Source: Armatimonadota bacterium
GTDB lineage: Bacteria > Armatimonadota > Zipacnadia > Zipacnadales > UBA11051
Assembly: GCA_003542955.1 (NCBI GenBank)
Contig: DPJP01000056.1
Coordinates: 3,399-9,142, forward strand
DNA: 5,744 nucleotides
Direction: 5' to 3'
Shown here: positions 1 through 5,744 of the stretch, in pieces
Layout of the letters: each line of letters starts with the position of its first letter
How positions within the stretch are numbered: the first letter of the stretch is position 1
Position numbers and translations under genes: made by a program
The notes under the pieces: generated by a model
The model's database searches: none
Seen by the model: only the letters and a program-made list of their open reading frames with translations
What the model was told of the DNA's origin: nothing

Positions 1-1208
1 CAGTGCTCGGCCATGAGAGTGACGCCGGCCAGTGAGGAGTCCATGTCCCAGAAGGCCCCGTCATCAGACCACATCGAGAAGACCATCTCGCGTACACCGG
101 CCGCGCGGCATGCAGCCACACACGCCCCGCCGAACTGCTCGGTATGCCGCCAGTTGTGCCACGGCGTGGGCCAGCTCCAGACGGCGGAGGTCATCACGGG
201 CTCGTAGCCGAGGGCGCGATGGGCCTCGATGCGGTCGCTGTAGTGCTGCTGGTCGGGGCTATAGTAGTCCCAGTATGCCAGGTCCACGTTGCGCGGCAGC
301 GCGGAGCGGATCTGCTCGGGGATGCGAGTGCTCTGGTCATAATGCGTGGCCCCGCCGGCGAGCTTGAACAGCACATCGGACCACACGATCGGCCGGATGC
401 CGTGGCGCTCACACGTCTGCGCGACCAGTTGCAGGTGCTCGGTATACAGCTCGAGGCCGGGCCGGTAACCGTGCAGGTCGAGTGAGCGGCCACGCCCGAG
501 ATCATAAGTCTCATCCATCCCCACATGCAGGCGTCGGCTCCGGAAGGCCTCCGCCCAGAAGGCGATCATCTTCTCCACCAGCGCCGCGGTGCCCGGATCC
601 CCGACCAGCAGTGTGTGCTCGGTGTCACGCAGGCCCAGGTAGGGTGACCACTTGAGCACCTGCTCCAGGTGCCCGAGTGCCTGGATGCTGCCGATCATCT
701 CGATGCCCAGTGTCGCGGCATACTCATCCAGCGCACGCATCTGCTCGAGCGTGTACGAGCCCCGCTGGTAGCCGAAGGCGGGCTCATCCGGCAGGCGATA
801 CCCCGCCTCCGTATAGACCATCGCCACGTTGTAGCCCAGCAGCGCCAACCGCCGCAGCCACACGCGGAAGTGCTCCGGCGTCACGGTGGCGTTGTGCCCG
901 CAGTCAAGCAGAATACCGAGGGTCTCGAAGGCCGGGGCCGAGTCGGCGTCGTGATCCAGCCCGGCCAGCAGCGAGCCGATCGCGCGCCCAGCCTGCGACA
1001 GTGCCGCATAGCGCACCGTCACAGAGCCCTCGGCGCGCTCGATGGCATAGCCGCGACGGTCGGGCTCGTTTATGAAGCGCACCCCGGCGTCGCCGGCGGA
1101 GGTCTCATGCAGCGGGTACTCCTCACCCAGGGCGCACAGCATCGCGGCGAGATCGGGGGGCGTGTCGTCGGCGGTCCAGTTCAGATTCGCCTGTGCGGGC
1201 ATATTCAT
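1..1208 (-). CDS. GcnA-like GH20 beta-N-acetylhexosaminidase (C-terminus cut by window edge)
   Basis: Family GH20 enzymes remove terminal beta-linked GlcNAc or GalNAc by substrate-assisted catalysis. The 402 residues visible match the GcnA-like branch. An N-terminal alpha/beta domain occupies roughly residues 1-90. The TIM barrel starts near 'ETLGILLDCGHN' (95-106) and includes 'LGYNVAMVYTEAGY' (124-137) and 'IQALGHLEQ' (175-183). The catalytic motif is H228-V-G-M-D232-E233: Asp232 orients the substrate acetamido group and Glu233 is the acid/base. Conserved aromatic positions follow: 'VWSD' (275-278), 'YWDYYS' (312-317), 'VWSW' (343-346) and 'MWSDDG' (379-384). No signal peptide is visible, so it probably acts in the cytoplasm on imported oligosaccharides. 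The start ATG has GGAGGAG five bases upstream. It lies 65 bases after the oxidoreductase stop on the same strand, so co-transcription is likely. The reading frame runs off the window's left edge; GcnA proteins are about 630 residues, so a C-terminal part is missing here. Exact substrate (GlcNAc or GalNAc) cannot be told. Confidence 0.93.
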   Translation of the reverse strand, partial: MNMPAQANLNWTADDTPPDLAAMLCALGEEYPLHETSAGDAGVRFINEPDRRGYAIERAEGSVTVRYAALSQAGRAIGSLLAGLDHDADSAPAFETLGILLDCGHNATVTPEHFRVWLRRLALLGYNVAMVYTEAGYRLPDEPAFGYQRGSYTLEQMRALDEYAATLGIEMIGSIQALGHLEQVLKWSPYLGLRDTEHTLLVGDPGTAALVEKMIAFWAEAFRSRRLHVGMDETYDLGRGRSLDLHGYRPGLELYTEHLQLVAQTCERHGIRPIVWSDVLFKLAGGATHYDQSTRIPEQIRSALPRNVDLAYWDYYSPDQQHYSDRIEAHRALGYEPVMTSAVWSWPTPWHNWRHTEQFGGACVAACRAAGVREMVFSMWSDDGAFWDMDSSLAGVTLMAEH

Positions 1209-1273
1209 AGTGGCTCCTCCGTTGCGTCACGGGCGTTTCAGTCCTCGCCAAGGTCATACAGTACGGTTGATGG

Positions 1274-2242
1274 CTACTCCAGCACCTCGGCGATGGTCAC
1301 TTCGCGCCCCTCGGCGAGAGACCGCTGCCCCGCCTCGAGGACAGCGATGACCTCGACCTCCTCCTCGATGGGCACGCTGACCTCCCCGTCGCGGACGAGG
1401 GCCATGAAGCGCTGCATGAGGTAGACGTAGAGGTCGGTCAGGCTCGGCGTGAGGCTCTTCCAGCCCTTTGTTCCGTAGAGGTTGATCTGGTAGCCCCCGG
1501 CCATCTGCGGCTGCTGGCCAACGATCAGGAGCAGGTCGCGCCCGTTCTCATAGCGCACGCGCACGACGTTGCGATCCGGCACGCCCACATTCATGCACGA
1601 GACCGCTCCCGGCCCGAATACGCCGTAGGCCATCGAGAGCGCGTGGATGCCGTACCAGATGGGGTCGCCGCCACCCGCGACACTGGCCAGGTTGACCTCG
1701 CCGAACTCCCCGGCGGTGACATCATCGCGCAGCGCGAGGATATCGGGCACAAAGCGGAGCGAGCTGGCCGACATGAACGGCGCGCCGTTGTCGAGGGCGA
1801 CCTGCGCAATCTGTTTCGCCTCGCGGGCGGTCATCGCCAGCGGCTTGTCGCAGAAGGTGGGCAGGCCCTTCTGAAGTGCCGCCACGGCGTACTGGTACTG
1901 GCAGCCGGAGCCGTCGTCGGGGATGATGACCGCATCCACTCCCTCGGTGCACTGATCGGGTGTGTCGCAGACCTCGTCGATCCCCACGATGGCGGCCAGA
2001 TGCTCGGCGGCCTCGCGCACCGGGTCCCAGATCTTGACTGCGCGCACATCCTCGAAGCGGCGCTCGACCGGTCGAAAGGGAAACTTGCCCTCACCGGCGT
2101 GGGCGTCGAGCTGCGCGGGGTCGTAGCCGTTGAAGCAGCAGGAGAAGATGGGCCCGTGGGTCATGGTTGCCTTGCGGGGAACGTCGTCACCGTTGAAGGT
2201 GGGGGCGTAGGAAGCGGCTGAGATGAGCCCGACTCTGATCAT
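1274..2242 (-). CDS. Gfo/Idh/MocA-family oxidoreductase
   Basis: A 322-residue NAD(P)-dependent sugar or cyclitol dehydrogenase-like protein. An N-terminal Rossmann domain (about 1-135) is followed by an alpha/beta dimerisation and substrate domain (about 136-322). The family's 'EKP' motif appears as C131-D-K133-P, with Lys133 the expected catalytic lysine, and H200 in 'YGIHALSMAYG' is the expected catalytic histidine. The acid after the second strand, 'KIWDP' (D73), suits NAD binding. Two oddities: the first strand 'RVGLIS' runs into 'AASYAP' instead of the usual GxGxxG loop, and about 58 residues separate strand one from strand two, roughly twice the usual spacing. The reading frame stays open upstream to 2662, but the ATG at 2242 has GGAGGT seven bases before it and begins the recognisable fold, so it is chosen. 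It is the first gene of a probable two-gene unit with the downstream GH20 enzyme, which suggests it handles an amino sugar or other released sugar. Reaction and substrate are unknown. Confidence 0.9.
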   Translation of the reverse strand: MIRVGLISAASYAPTFNGDDVPRKATMTHGPIFSCCFNGYDPAQLDAHAGEGKFPFRPVERRFEDVRAVKIWDPVREAAEHLAAIVGIDEVCDTPDQCTEGVDAVIIPDDGSGCQYQYAVAALQKGLPTFCDKPLAMTAREAKQIAQVALDNGAPFMSASSLRFVPDILALRDDVTAGEFGEVNLASVAGGGDPIWYGIHALSMAYGVFGPGAVSCMNVGVPDRNVVRVRYENGRDLLLIVGQQPQMAGGYQINLYGTKGWKSLTPSLTDLYVYLMQRFMALVRDGEVSVPIEEEVEVIAVLEAGQRSLAEGREVTIAEVLE

Positions 2243-2606
2243 GGGAACCTCCGGCTCGCGTGGAGCCCGTGTGGCGTCGGTTGATGCCGACGTCAGGGCG
2301 TGTCGACAGGCACCGGGGGGTTCGCTACGGTTGGTGGGAAACCCTTTGTGAAGGGAGGGTCTGTTGGGCCGAGCACGGGGAGGGGGCGCACAAATGCGCA
2401 CGCTTCCTCTGCAAGCGCGAACGAGGCAGGACGCGACGGCCCACACCCTTGTGCTCTGCCCGCTGGCTATCGCGGACGCGGGGGCGAGGCGGCCACCACC
2501 AGGCGGGCGCGACAAGTGGAGGCAGGTCTGCGCTGTTGGCGAGGTGAATGCATAGCACAGTCGACCGAGTGTGGGGCGCGGAAGCCACCAATCGAGGGTG
2601 AGAGAG
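2243..2606. other. 364-base intergenic region with no convincing gene
   Basis: This stretch separates the minus-strand oxidoreductase from the plus-strand orphan gene, so promoters for both should lie in it. Long open frames exist here on several strands, but their translations are Arg/Pro/Ala/Gly-rich and look like chance openness in GC-rich DNA. I see an inverted repeat at 2275-2292, the 8-base palindrome TGTCGACA at 2301-2308, and two weak 5-bp hairpins (2342-2355 and 2386-2399). No pair of promoter boxes with proper spacing convinced me on either strand. Confidence 0.6.
2275..2292. promoter_or_regulatory. Inverted repeat in the leader of the oxidoreductase gene
   Basis: Perfect 6-bp arms CGTCGG and CCGACG flank a 6-base spacer, TTGATG. 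The repeat ends 32 bases upstream of the oxidoreductase ATG, so it could be a repressor operator controlling the oxidoreductase-GH20 unit or a small hairpin in the 5' leader. The arms are short and the region is GC-rich, so chance is possible. Confidence 0.3.
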
Positions 2607-3002
2607 ATGGAAGTCTTCGGGTACAAGATGTCCAACCAGAGGGAGTACAGGTTCAGCGTCAAGAAGGATGCACACTATTTGCAGAGGGCGGAGTTCCACT
2701 GTGAGGGCAGGCAGGTTGGGTTCATCGAGTATACAAATGTCTGGGAACCCAGCGAACGGGGGCACTACCTTGATTGGAAGAATGTGAGCGGTGACGACAG
2801 AACCATGGAGATCAGATGCTTCCATAGGAAAGTCGACAACGCAGGCAACGTCTACTCCGGTTGGGAGAAGAGCGATATCAAGCTGGTCAGCGACGACTAT
2901 CAAGGGGGCGACTGGCTCGTGGGAGCGGCGGACGGGGGCGATGGCCCGCCGAACTACAATAACCTCACCATACAGATACACGAGAAGCCGGACTGGCCCT
3001 GA
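2607..3002 (+). CDS. Hypothetical protein, 131 residues, probably horizontally acquired
   Basis: I do not recognise this family. The product is soluble, with no signal peptide or membrane segment. It is rich in aromatic, Asp and Gly residues and in alternating polar/hydrophobic stretches such as 'EYRFSVKK', 'QVGFIEYTNVW', 'SDIKLVSDD' and 'NLTIQIHE', suggesting a mainly beta fold. The C-terminal 'DGGDGPPNYNNLTIQI' (about 109-124) loosely resembles the Asp/Asn-rich loop followed by a strand seen in calcium-binding beta-sandwich domains, but this is only a resemblance. The frame is open from 2571, but the ATG at 2607 is preferred because GAGGG lies eight bases upstream. Evidence that it is real: ordered third-position codon use, a ribosome site and a terminator 57 bases after the stop. 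Seven of eight arginine codons are AGG or AGA, and two 60-base lines I counted have 52-53% GC against 68% in one line of the glycyl-radical enzyme gene. It is convergent with that enzyme gene and divergent from the oxidoreductase. Confidence 0.75.
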   Translation: MEVFGYKMSNQREYRFSVKKDAHYLQRAEFHCEGRQVGFIEYTNVWEPSERGHYLDWKNVSGDDRTMEIRCFHRKVDNAGNVYSGWEKSDIKLVSDDYQGGDWLVGAADGGDGPPNYNNLTIQIHEKPDWP

Positions 3003-3009
3003 TGGCATC

Positions 3010-3026
3010 TCGCCGCAAGCCGGCGA
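3010..3026. repeat. Small hairpin just after the orphan gene stop
   Basis: Arms TCGCCG (3010-3015) and CGGCGA (3021-3026) form a 6-bp stem with a 5-base loop, eight bases beyond the stop codon. There is no T tract on either side, so it is not a classical terminator. It might protect the 3' end of a transcript or be chance. Confidence 0.3.
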
Positions 3027-3059
3027 CAGGTGTCTGAACGGCACACGAGGGCCGGCCTC

Positions 3060-3091
3060 CGACGCCGACCAACACCGTCCGGCGTCGTTTT
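3060..3091 (+). terminator. Rho-independent terminator of the orphan gene
   Basis: Perfect 8-bp arms CGACGCCG (3060-3067) and CGGCGTCG (3080-3087) enclose a 12-base loop and are followed at once by TTTT (3088-3091). It begins 57 bases after the stop of the small plus-strand gene. The opposite side has no T-rich tail on the minus strand, so it should act mainly on plus-strand transcription, though the same hairpin would form in a transcript reading out of the convergent glycyl-radical enzyme gene. Confidence 0.7.
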
Positions 3092-3130
3092 GCGGCCCTT
3101 CCAGCGGACGGGATGGCTGGATTCCGCACC

Positions 3131-5326
3131 TCACACCGAGCCGTGTTTCTCCCGGGCGATGATGAAGGCCTGACGGTCCGCATCCTGGCGGGTGAAGTAA
3201 TCGCAATAGCCCGCCATGCGTACTACCAGGTGACGATGCCGCTCCGGGTGCTCGACGGCGTCCTCGAGCACCTCCGCGGAGACGCTGGAAAGCTGCAGTT
3301 GGATGCCGCCGAGGCTGAAGTAGGTACGGATCAGAGTGATGACGCCCTGCATGCCCGCCTCACTTCGCAGCAGGCTCGGGTCGAACTCGAGCAGCAACGA
3401 GCCGCCGTTGGCCAGGCGCGAGGTGTCGATTTTGCCCGCCGAGCGGATCGCCGCCGTCGGACCGGCCATCGCAGTCCCGGTCGTGGGTCCCATCGAGTGG
3501 CTCAGCATCTCCCCGTGCCTGCGCCCGTCTGCCGAGGCGGCTACGCCCTTGCCGTGGCCCACATGCTGCCAGAAGCTCCACAACCCCAGGATGAATGGGC
3601 CGCCCCGGATGTTGCGATAGCGGTCGATCTCACTCTCCAGTGCCCTGACGCACTCGACCGCAAGCGCGTCCACCGTGTCGTCGTCATTGCCCCAGTGCGG
3701 CAGCGAGCGCTTCACTCGGAGGCGGAGGTCCTCGTGCCCGTCCCAGTTGCCGCGGAGGATGTCGACGAGTTCGGGCAGGCTCAGCTCACCCTCCTCGTAG
3801 ACGAGCGTCCGGATCGCCGCGAGCGAATCAACGCAGGTCCCTAAGCCGAAGGCCTGGAAGCCGCTCATGTTGTAGAGCGCCCCGCCCTCGGTGAAATCGA
3901 GAGCCTTCTCGGCGCAGCCACGCGTCAGCGTCGACATCATCGGCCTTGGTGTCTGCTCCCACTTGACGACCTCGCCGCGGTTGGCCCTGATGACCGCGCT
4001 GCGCACACCCTCGGCCATCTGTGCCTGCCAGGCCTCCCAGAGGTCCGCGAAGCTGCCCAGGCTCTGCGGTGTTCCCGTCTCCGGCCCCCGGCTCTCGCCG
4101 CTATCGAGCTTGCATCCGTTGCCGAGCGCAAGCTCCAGCCACTCCTGGAAGCACACATATCCCGACCAGGAGGCCGAGCGGAAGTAGCCCTTGCCGCAGA
4201 TGGTCGGCTCATGGCAGCCGATCAGCCCGTAGTCCCGGGCATCCTGCAGCGGGATGCCCTTGCTCACCAGCGCCGGGACCATCTGGTCGTCGTTGTAGAC
4301 CTGGGGCATGTAGCGGCCCATCCGCATGGTGTCGAGGATGTAGTGCAGGTACTCATCCGGCGTGCCCGAGTGGATGCGGGAGGCGAGCGAGGGCCCGACG
4401 TTCTCCAGCTCGCGAGTCGCCCCCTGGAGTATCCAGGTCATAGCGTTGACGCCGTCCTCGCCGTCGGGCCGCATGCCCGCCACGGTCACTGTCTGGACAT
4501 GCCCGATGCCGCCGTGGACATTCTCGTAGAGCTTGATCCACAGGCACTGGATCAGCTCCAGCGCTTGCTCCCGAGTGAGACGCCCGGCCGTCAAGTCGGC
4601 TTCGTAGAAGGGGAGCAGATACTGATCCATCCTGCCCAGTGAGAAGGCGACGTTCTCGCACTCGAGGTAGATACCCAGGTGGACGAGCCACAGCGACTGG
4701 AGTGCCTCATGGAGTGTCTCGGCCGGGTGCGCGGGGACCTTCCGGCAGACGCGGGCGAGTTCGAGCAATCCATCGCGCCGCTGCGGGTCCTCGGTGCGGC
4801 CGGCCTCTGCCTCCACCGCCTCCGCATGGCGCGCGGCCAGAGTCAGTACCGCCTCACAGGCGATCATCATGCCGCGCAGGCTGTCCACGTGCCGGAGGTG
4901 ATCCGGCTCGGCCTCGTCATAGAGAGCCAACCGGGCGCGCAGATCATCGTTGATGGCAAGCAATCCCTCGTTGAGCGCGCGGGGGTAGTCGGCGATCATG
5001 TACCCGGGCTCGGCGGAGCCGTCGGCGATGGCCCGCTGATGCTCGGGGTAGCCGCGGACGGTGCGCGTGCCGATGATGAGTTCATCCTCGGCAATACGGA
5101 TCGGCATCTGCTCGCAGACGGCCCGGAGTGCCTGGGCAATCTGCACCTTCCGCGGCTGCGTCCGATGCTGTGCGAAGACGGCTTCGACGATCTCGCCGCG
5201 GTCGGCCACCTCGCCCCACTGCTCCGCCAGTGCGCGGTCGCGCAGACGCGTGATGCGCGGGTTCAGCGCAATGCCGTCTGCGGGCAGAGCGTACGTGGGC
5301 GCTGGGGCCTGTGCACCGTTGCCCAT
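3131..5326 (-). CDS. Glycyl-radical enzyme, pyruvate formate-lyase superfamily, substrate unknown
   Basis: A complete 731-residue glycyl-radical enzyme. The large PFL-type barrel domain spans about residues 20-600 and the C-terminal glycine-radical domain about 610-731. The Cys loop reads 'DYGLIGCHEP', giving thiyl-radical C371 and E373. This Cys-x-Glu arrangement is shared with diol and glycerol dehydratases, choline lyase CutC and other C-N, C-O and C-S lyases, whereas true pyruvate formate-lyase has two adjacent cysteines, so formate production from pyruvate is unlikely. The radical loop is 'VVRMAGYCDYF' with G706, 25 residues from the end. The common motif is RVxGYS; here Met replaces Val and Cys708 replaces Ser. 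Also typical are 'VYNDDQMVPALVSKG' (343-357) and the glycine-rich 'SLGGIQLQL' before the radical domain. An ATG ten codons earlier (5356) is rejected: GGGGAGG stands seven bases before the ATG at 5326, and a likely promoter would start transcription near 5357. Radical generation requires a radical-SAM activase, not seen next to it. Cytoplasmic and oxygen-sensitive by family knowledge. Confidence 0.95.
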   Translation of the reverse strand: MGNGAQAPAPTYALPADGIALNPRITRLRDRALAEQWGEVADRGEIVEAVFAQHRTQPRKVQIAQALRAVCEQMPIRIAEDELIIGTRTVRGYPEHQRAIADGSAEPGYMIADYPRALNEGLLAINDDLRARLALYDEAEPDHLRHVDSLRGMMIACEAVLTLAARHAEAVEAEAGRTEDPQRRDGLLELARVCRKVPAHPAETLHEALQSLWLVHLGIYLECENVAFSLGRMDQYLLPFYEADLTAGRLTREQALELIQCLWIKLYENVHGGIGHVQTVTVAGMRPDGEDGVNAMTWILQGATRELENVGPSLASRIHSGTPDEYLHYILDTMRMGRYMPQVYNDDQMVPALVSKGIPLQDARDYGLIGCHEPTICGKGYFRSASWSGYVCFQEWLELALGNGCKLDSGESRGPETGTPQSLGSFADLWEAWQAQMAEGVRSAVIRANRGEVVKWEQTPRPMMSTLTRGCAEKALDFTEGGALYNMSGFQAFGLGTCVDSLAAIRTLVYEEGELSLPELVDILRGNWDGHEDLRLRVKRSLPHWGNDDDTVDALAVECVRALESEIDRYRNIRGGPFILGLWSFWQHVGHGKGVAASADGRRHGEMLSHSMGPTTGTAMAGPTAAIRSAGKIDTSRLANGGSLLLEFDPSLLRSEAGMQGVITLIRTYFSLGGIQLQLSSVSAEVLEDAVEHPERHRHLVVRMAGYCDYFTRQDADRQAFIIAREKHGSV

Positions 5327-5363
5327 AGAGCATCCTCCCCGGTGTGGGTGTGCCAACTGCGCC

Positions 5364-5393
5364 AGTATACTGCCGCTTCGGCTGCCCTCGCAA
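5364..5393 (-). promoter_or_regulatory. Probable sigma70-type promoter of the glycyl-radical enzyme gene
   Basis: On the minus strand, TTGCGA (plus-strand 5388-5393) lies 18 bases before TATACT (5364-5369), a good -10 box and a 4-of-6 -35 box. Transcription would start around 5357, leaving a leader of about 30 bases that contains GGGGAGG before the ATG at 5326. The -10 box sits inside a perfect 10-base palindrome CAGTATACTG (5363-5372). Confidence 0.55.
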
Positions 5394-5420
5394 CCGCCGG
5401 GAGGAGGCCGGAGAAGGCTC

Positions 5421-5449
5421 TTGACACCGCTGCAGGGCAGTGTTACGAT
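5421..5449 (+). promoter_or_regulatory. Sigma70-type promoter of the pilin-like gene
   Basis: A perfect -35 box TTGACA (5421-5426) and TACGAT (5444-5449, 5 of 6 to TATAAT if aligned with one mismatch class, at least TA and final T conserved) are separated by the ideal 17 bases. Transcription would start near 5456, giving a leader of about 38 bases that carries AGGAG (5481-5485) eight bases before the ATG at 5494. A short direct repeat, GTTAC at 5442-5446 and 5451-5455, overlaps the -10 region and could be part of a protein binding site. Confidence 0.7.
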
Positions 5450-5493
5450 TGTTACATTCGTGCTACCGCAGTGCCGTGTCAGGAGAGACCCCC

Positions 5494-5744
5494 ATGTCGC
5501 GCCGTTCCGTATCAGGTTTCACGCTCATTGAGTTGCTTGTCGTCATCGCGATCATCGCGATACTGGCCTCGATTCTCTTCCCGGTGTTTGCGCGGGCGCG
5601 GGACAAAGCCCGCCAGACTACGTGTCTGAGCAACATGAAGCAGCTTGGACTGGCCTTCTTCATGTACACATCCGACTACGACGAGACATTCCCTTTCACG
5701 TCGAACTGGAAGACAAATCTGCAGCCCTACGTGAAGAACACGCA
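5494..5744 (+). CDS. Type IV prepilin / pseudopilin-like protein (N-terminal part, cut by window edge)
   Basis: The first 83 residues carry a class III (prepilin) signal. A short basic leader, MSRRSVSG, ends in Gly8 and is followed by '[19 protein letters not shown]', with cleavage expected between G8 and F9 by the prepilin peptidase, and Glu13 being the conserved Glu5 of the mature protein. The helix continues into '[14 protein letters not shown]' and then '[15 protein letters not shown]', typical of the abundant prepilin-like/DUF1559-type proteins of Armatimonadota and, in variant form, Planctomycetota. The mature protein would be inserted in the inner membrane and either assembled in a pilus or type II secretion pseudopilus, or kept as a surface protein. 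The start is supported by AGGAG eight bases upstream and by a strong promoter at 5421-5449. It is divergent from the glycyl-radical enzyme gene, with no functional link apparent. Its C-terminal domain lies outside the window, so the subfamily remains open. Confidence 0.92.
   Translation, partial: MSRRSVSGFTLIELLVVIAIIAILASILFPVFARARDKARQTTCLSNMKQLGLAFFMYTSDYDETFPFTSNWKTNLQPYVKNT

Noticed and set aside
669..1424. Long plus-strand open frame antisense to the GH20 and oxidoreductase genes
   Set aside because: The translation is Arg/His/Gln-rich without any family signal and spans two well-supported genes on the other strand.
1643..2221. Plus-strand open frame antisense to the oxidoreductase gene
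   Set aside because: It is a mirror frame of a well-supported gene; no ribosome site or domain is visible.
2322..2353. Possible minus-strand promoter boxes before the oxidoreductase gene (TTCACA and TAGCGA)
   Set aside because: The spacer is about 20 bases and the -10 box is weak, so I do not support it.
2342..2399. Two 5-bp hairpins (2342-2355 and 2386-2399)
   Set aside because: The stems are too short for a terminator or structured RNA call in GC-rich DNA and no T tract follows.
2243..2662. N-terminal extension of the oxidoreductase frame by 140 codons
   Set aside because: The extension is Arg/Pro/Ala-rich with no fold signal, overlaps the orphan gene antisense, and the ATG at 2242 has a proper GGAGGT site and begins the recognisable Rossmann strand.
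2325..3206. 293-codon minus-strand open frame across the orphan gene
   Set aside because: It has no ribosome site I can support, overlaps the end of the glycyl-radical enzyme gene and the terminator, and its hydrophobic middle is what antisense reading of the orphan gene gives. The plus-strand gene has better codon structure, ribosome site and terminator.
3113..3844. Plus-strand open frame antisense to the 3' half of the glycyl-radical enzyme gene
   Set aside because: It is a mirror frame with no independent coding evidence.
5327..5356. Upstream ATG start for the glycyl-radical enzyme
   Set aside because: It would place the Shine-Dalgarno sequence inside the coding region and leave essentially no leader after the predicted transcription start.
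4679..5629. Plus-strand open frame antisense to the glycyl-radical enzyme gene and running through the divergent promoters
   Set aside because: It crosses promoter elements and overlaps the pilin-like gene in a different frame; its composition is not protein-like.
1..5744. tRNA, rRNA, CRISPR arrays, insertion sequences or attachment sites
   Set aside because: I found no cloverleaf-like segment, repeated spacer array, transposase or terminal inverted repeat in the window.

Overview
The window is a 5.7 kb piece of a GC-rich bacterial chromosome. The best clue to its origin is the partial type IV pilin/pseudopilin-like gene at the right edge. Its N-terminus, with a hydrophobic helix running into a '[13 protein letters not shown]' stretch and then '[21 protein letters not shown]', is a pattern I associate with the large prepilin-like families of Armatimonadota (Planctomycetota and Lentisphaerota have related but different versions). 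Clear Shine-Dalgarno sites and sigma70-like promoter boxes fit a bacterium. A glycyl-radical enzyme implies at least a temporarily anaerobic lifestyle. The taxonomic call is inference from one gene fragment and general style.

Layout from left to right. (1) Positions 1-1208, minus strand: a GcnA-like family GH20 beta-N-acetylhexosaminidase, cut at its C-terminus by the window edge. (2) 1274-2242, minus: a Gfo/Idh/MocA-family NAD(P)-dependent oxidoreductase, 65 bases upstream of the GH20 gene and probably its operon partner. (3) 2243-2606: 364 bases without a convincing gene, holding a short inverted repeat in front of the oxidoreductase. (4) 2607-3002, plus: a small unrecognised protein of 131 residues with lower GC and AGG/AGA-dominated arginine codons, followed by a rho-independent terminator; it looks like an imported single-gene unit. 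(5) 3131-5326, minus: a full-length glycyl-radical enzyme of the pyruvate formate-lyase superfamily, with thiyl cysteine C371, acid E373 and glycyl-radical G706. It is not pyruvate formate-lyase itself; its substrate is unknown. (6) 5327-5493: a divergent promoter region with a promoter on each strand. (7) 5494 to the end, plus: the start of the pilin-like gene.

How the genes may work together: the oxidoreductase and the cytoplasmic GH20 enzyme would form a small two-gene unit for breaking down N-acetylhexosamine-containing oligosaccharides and oxidising or reducing a released sugar. The glycyl-radical enzyme is a separate unit, convergent with the small imported-looking gene. No radical-SAM activating enzyme is found beside it, although such an activase is required and usually lies next door. 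Nothing in the window is a clear defence system, mobile element, CRISPR array or RNA gene. The items most worth a second look are the activase-less, unassigned glycyl-radical enzyme with a cysteine two residues after its radical glycine, and the codon-deviant orphan gene.
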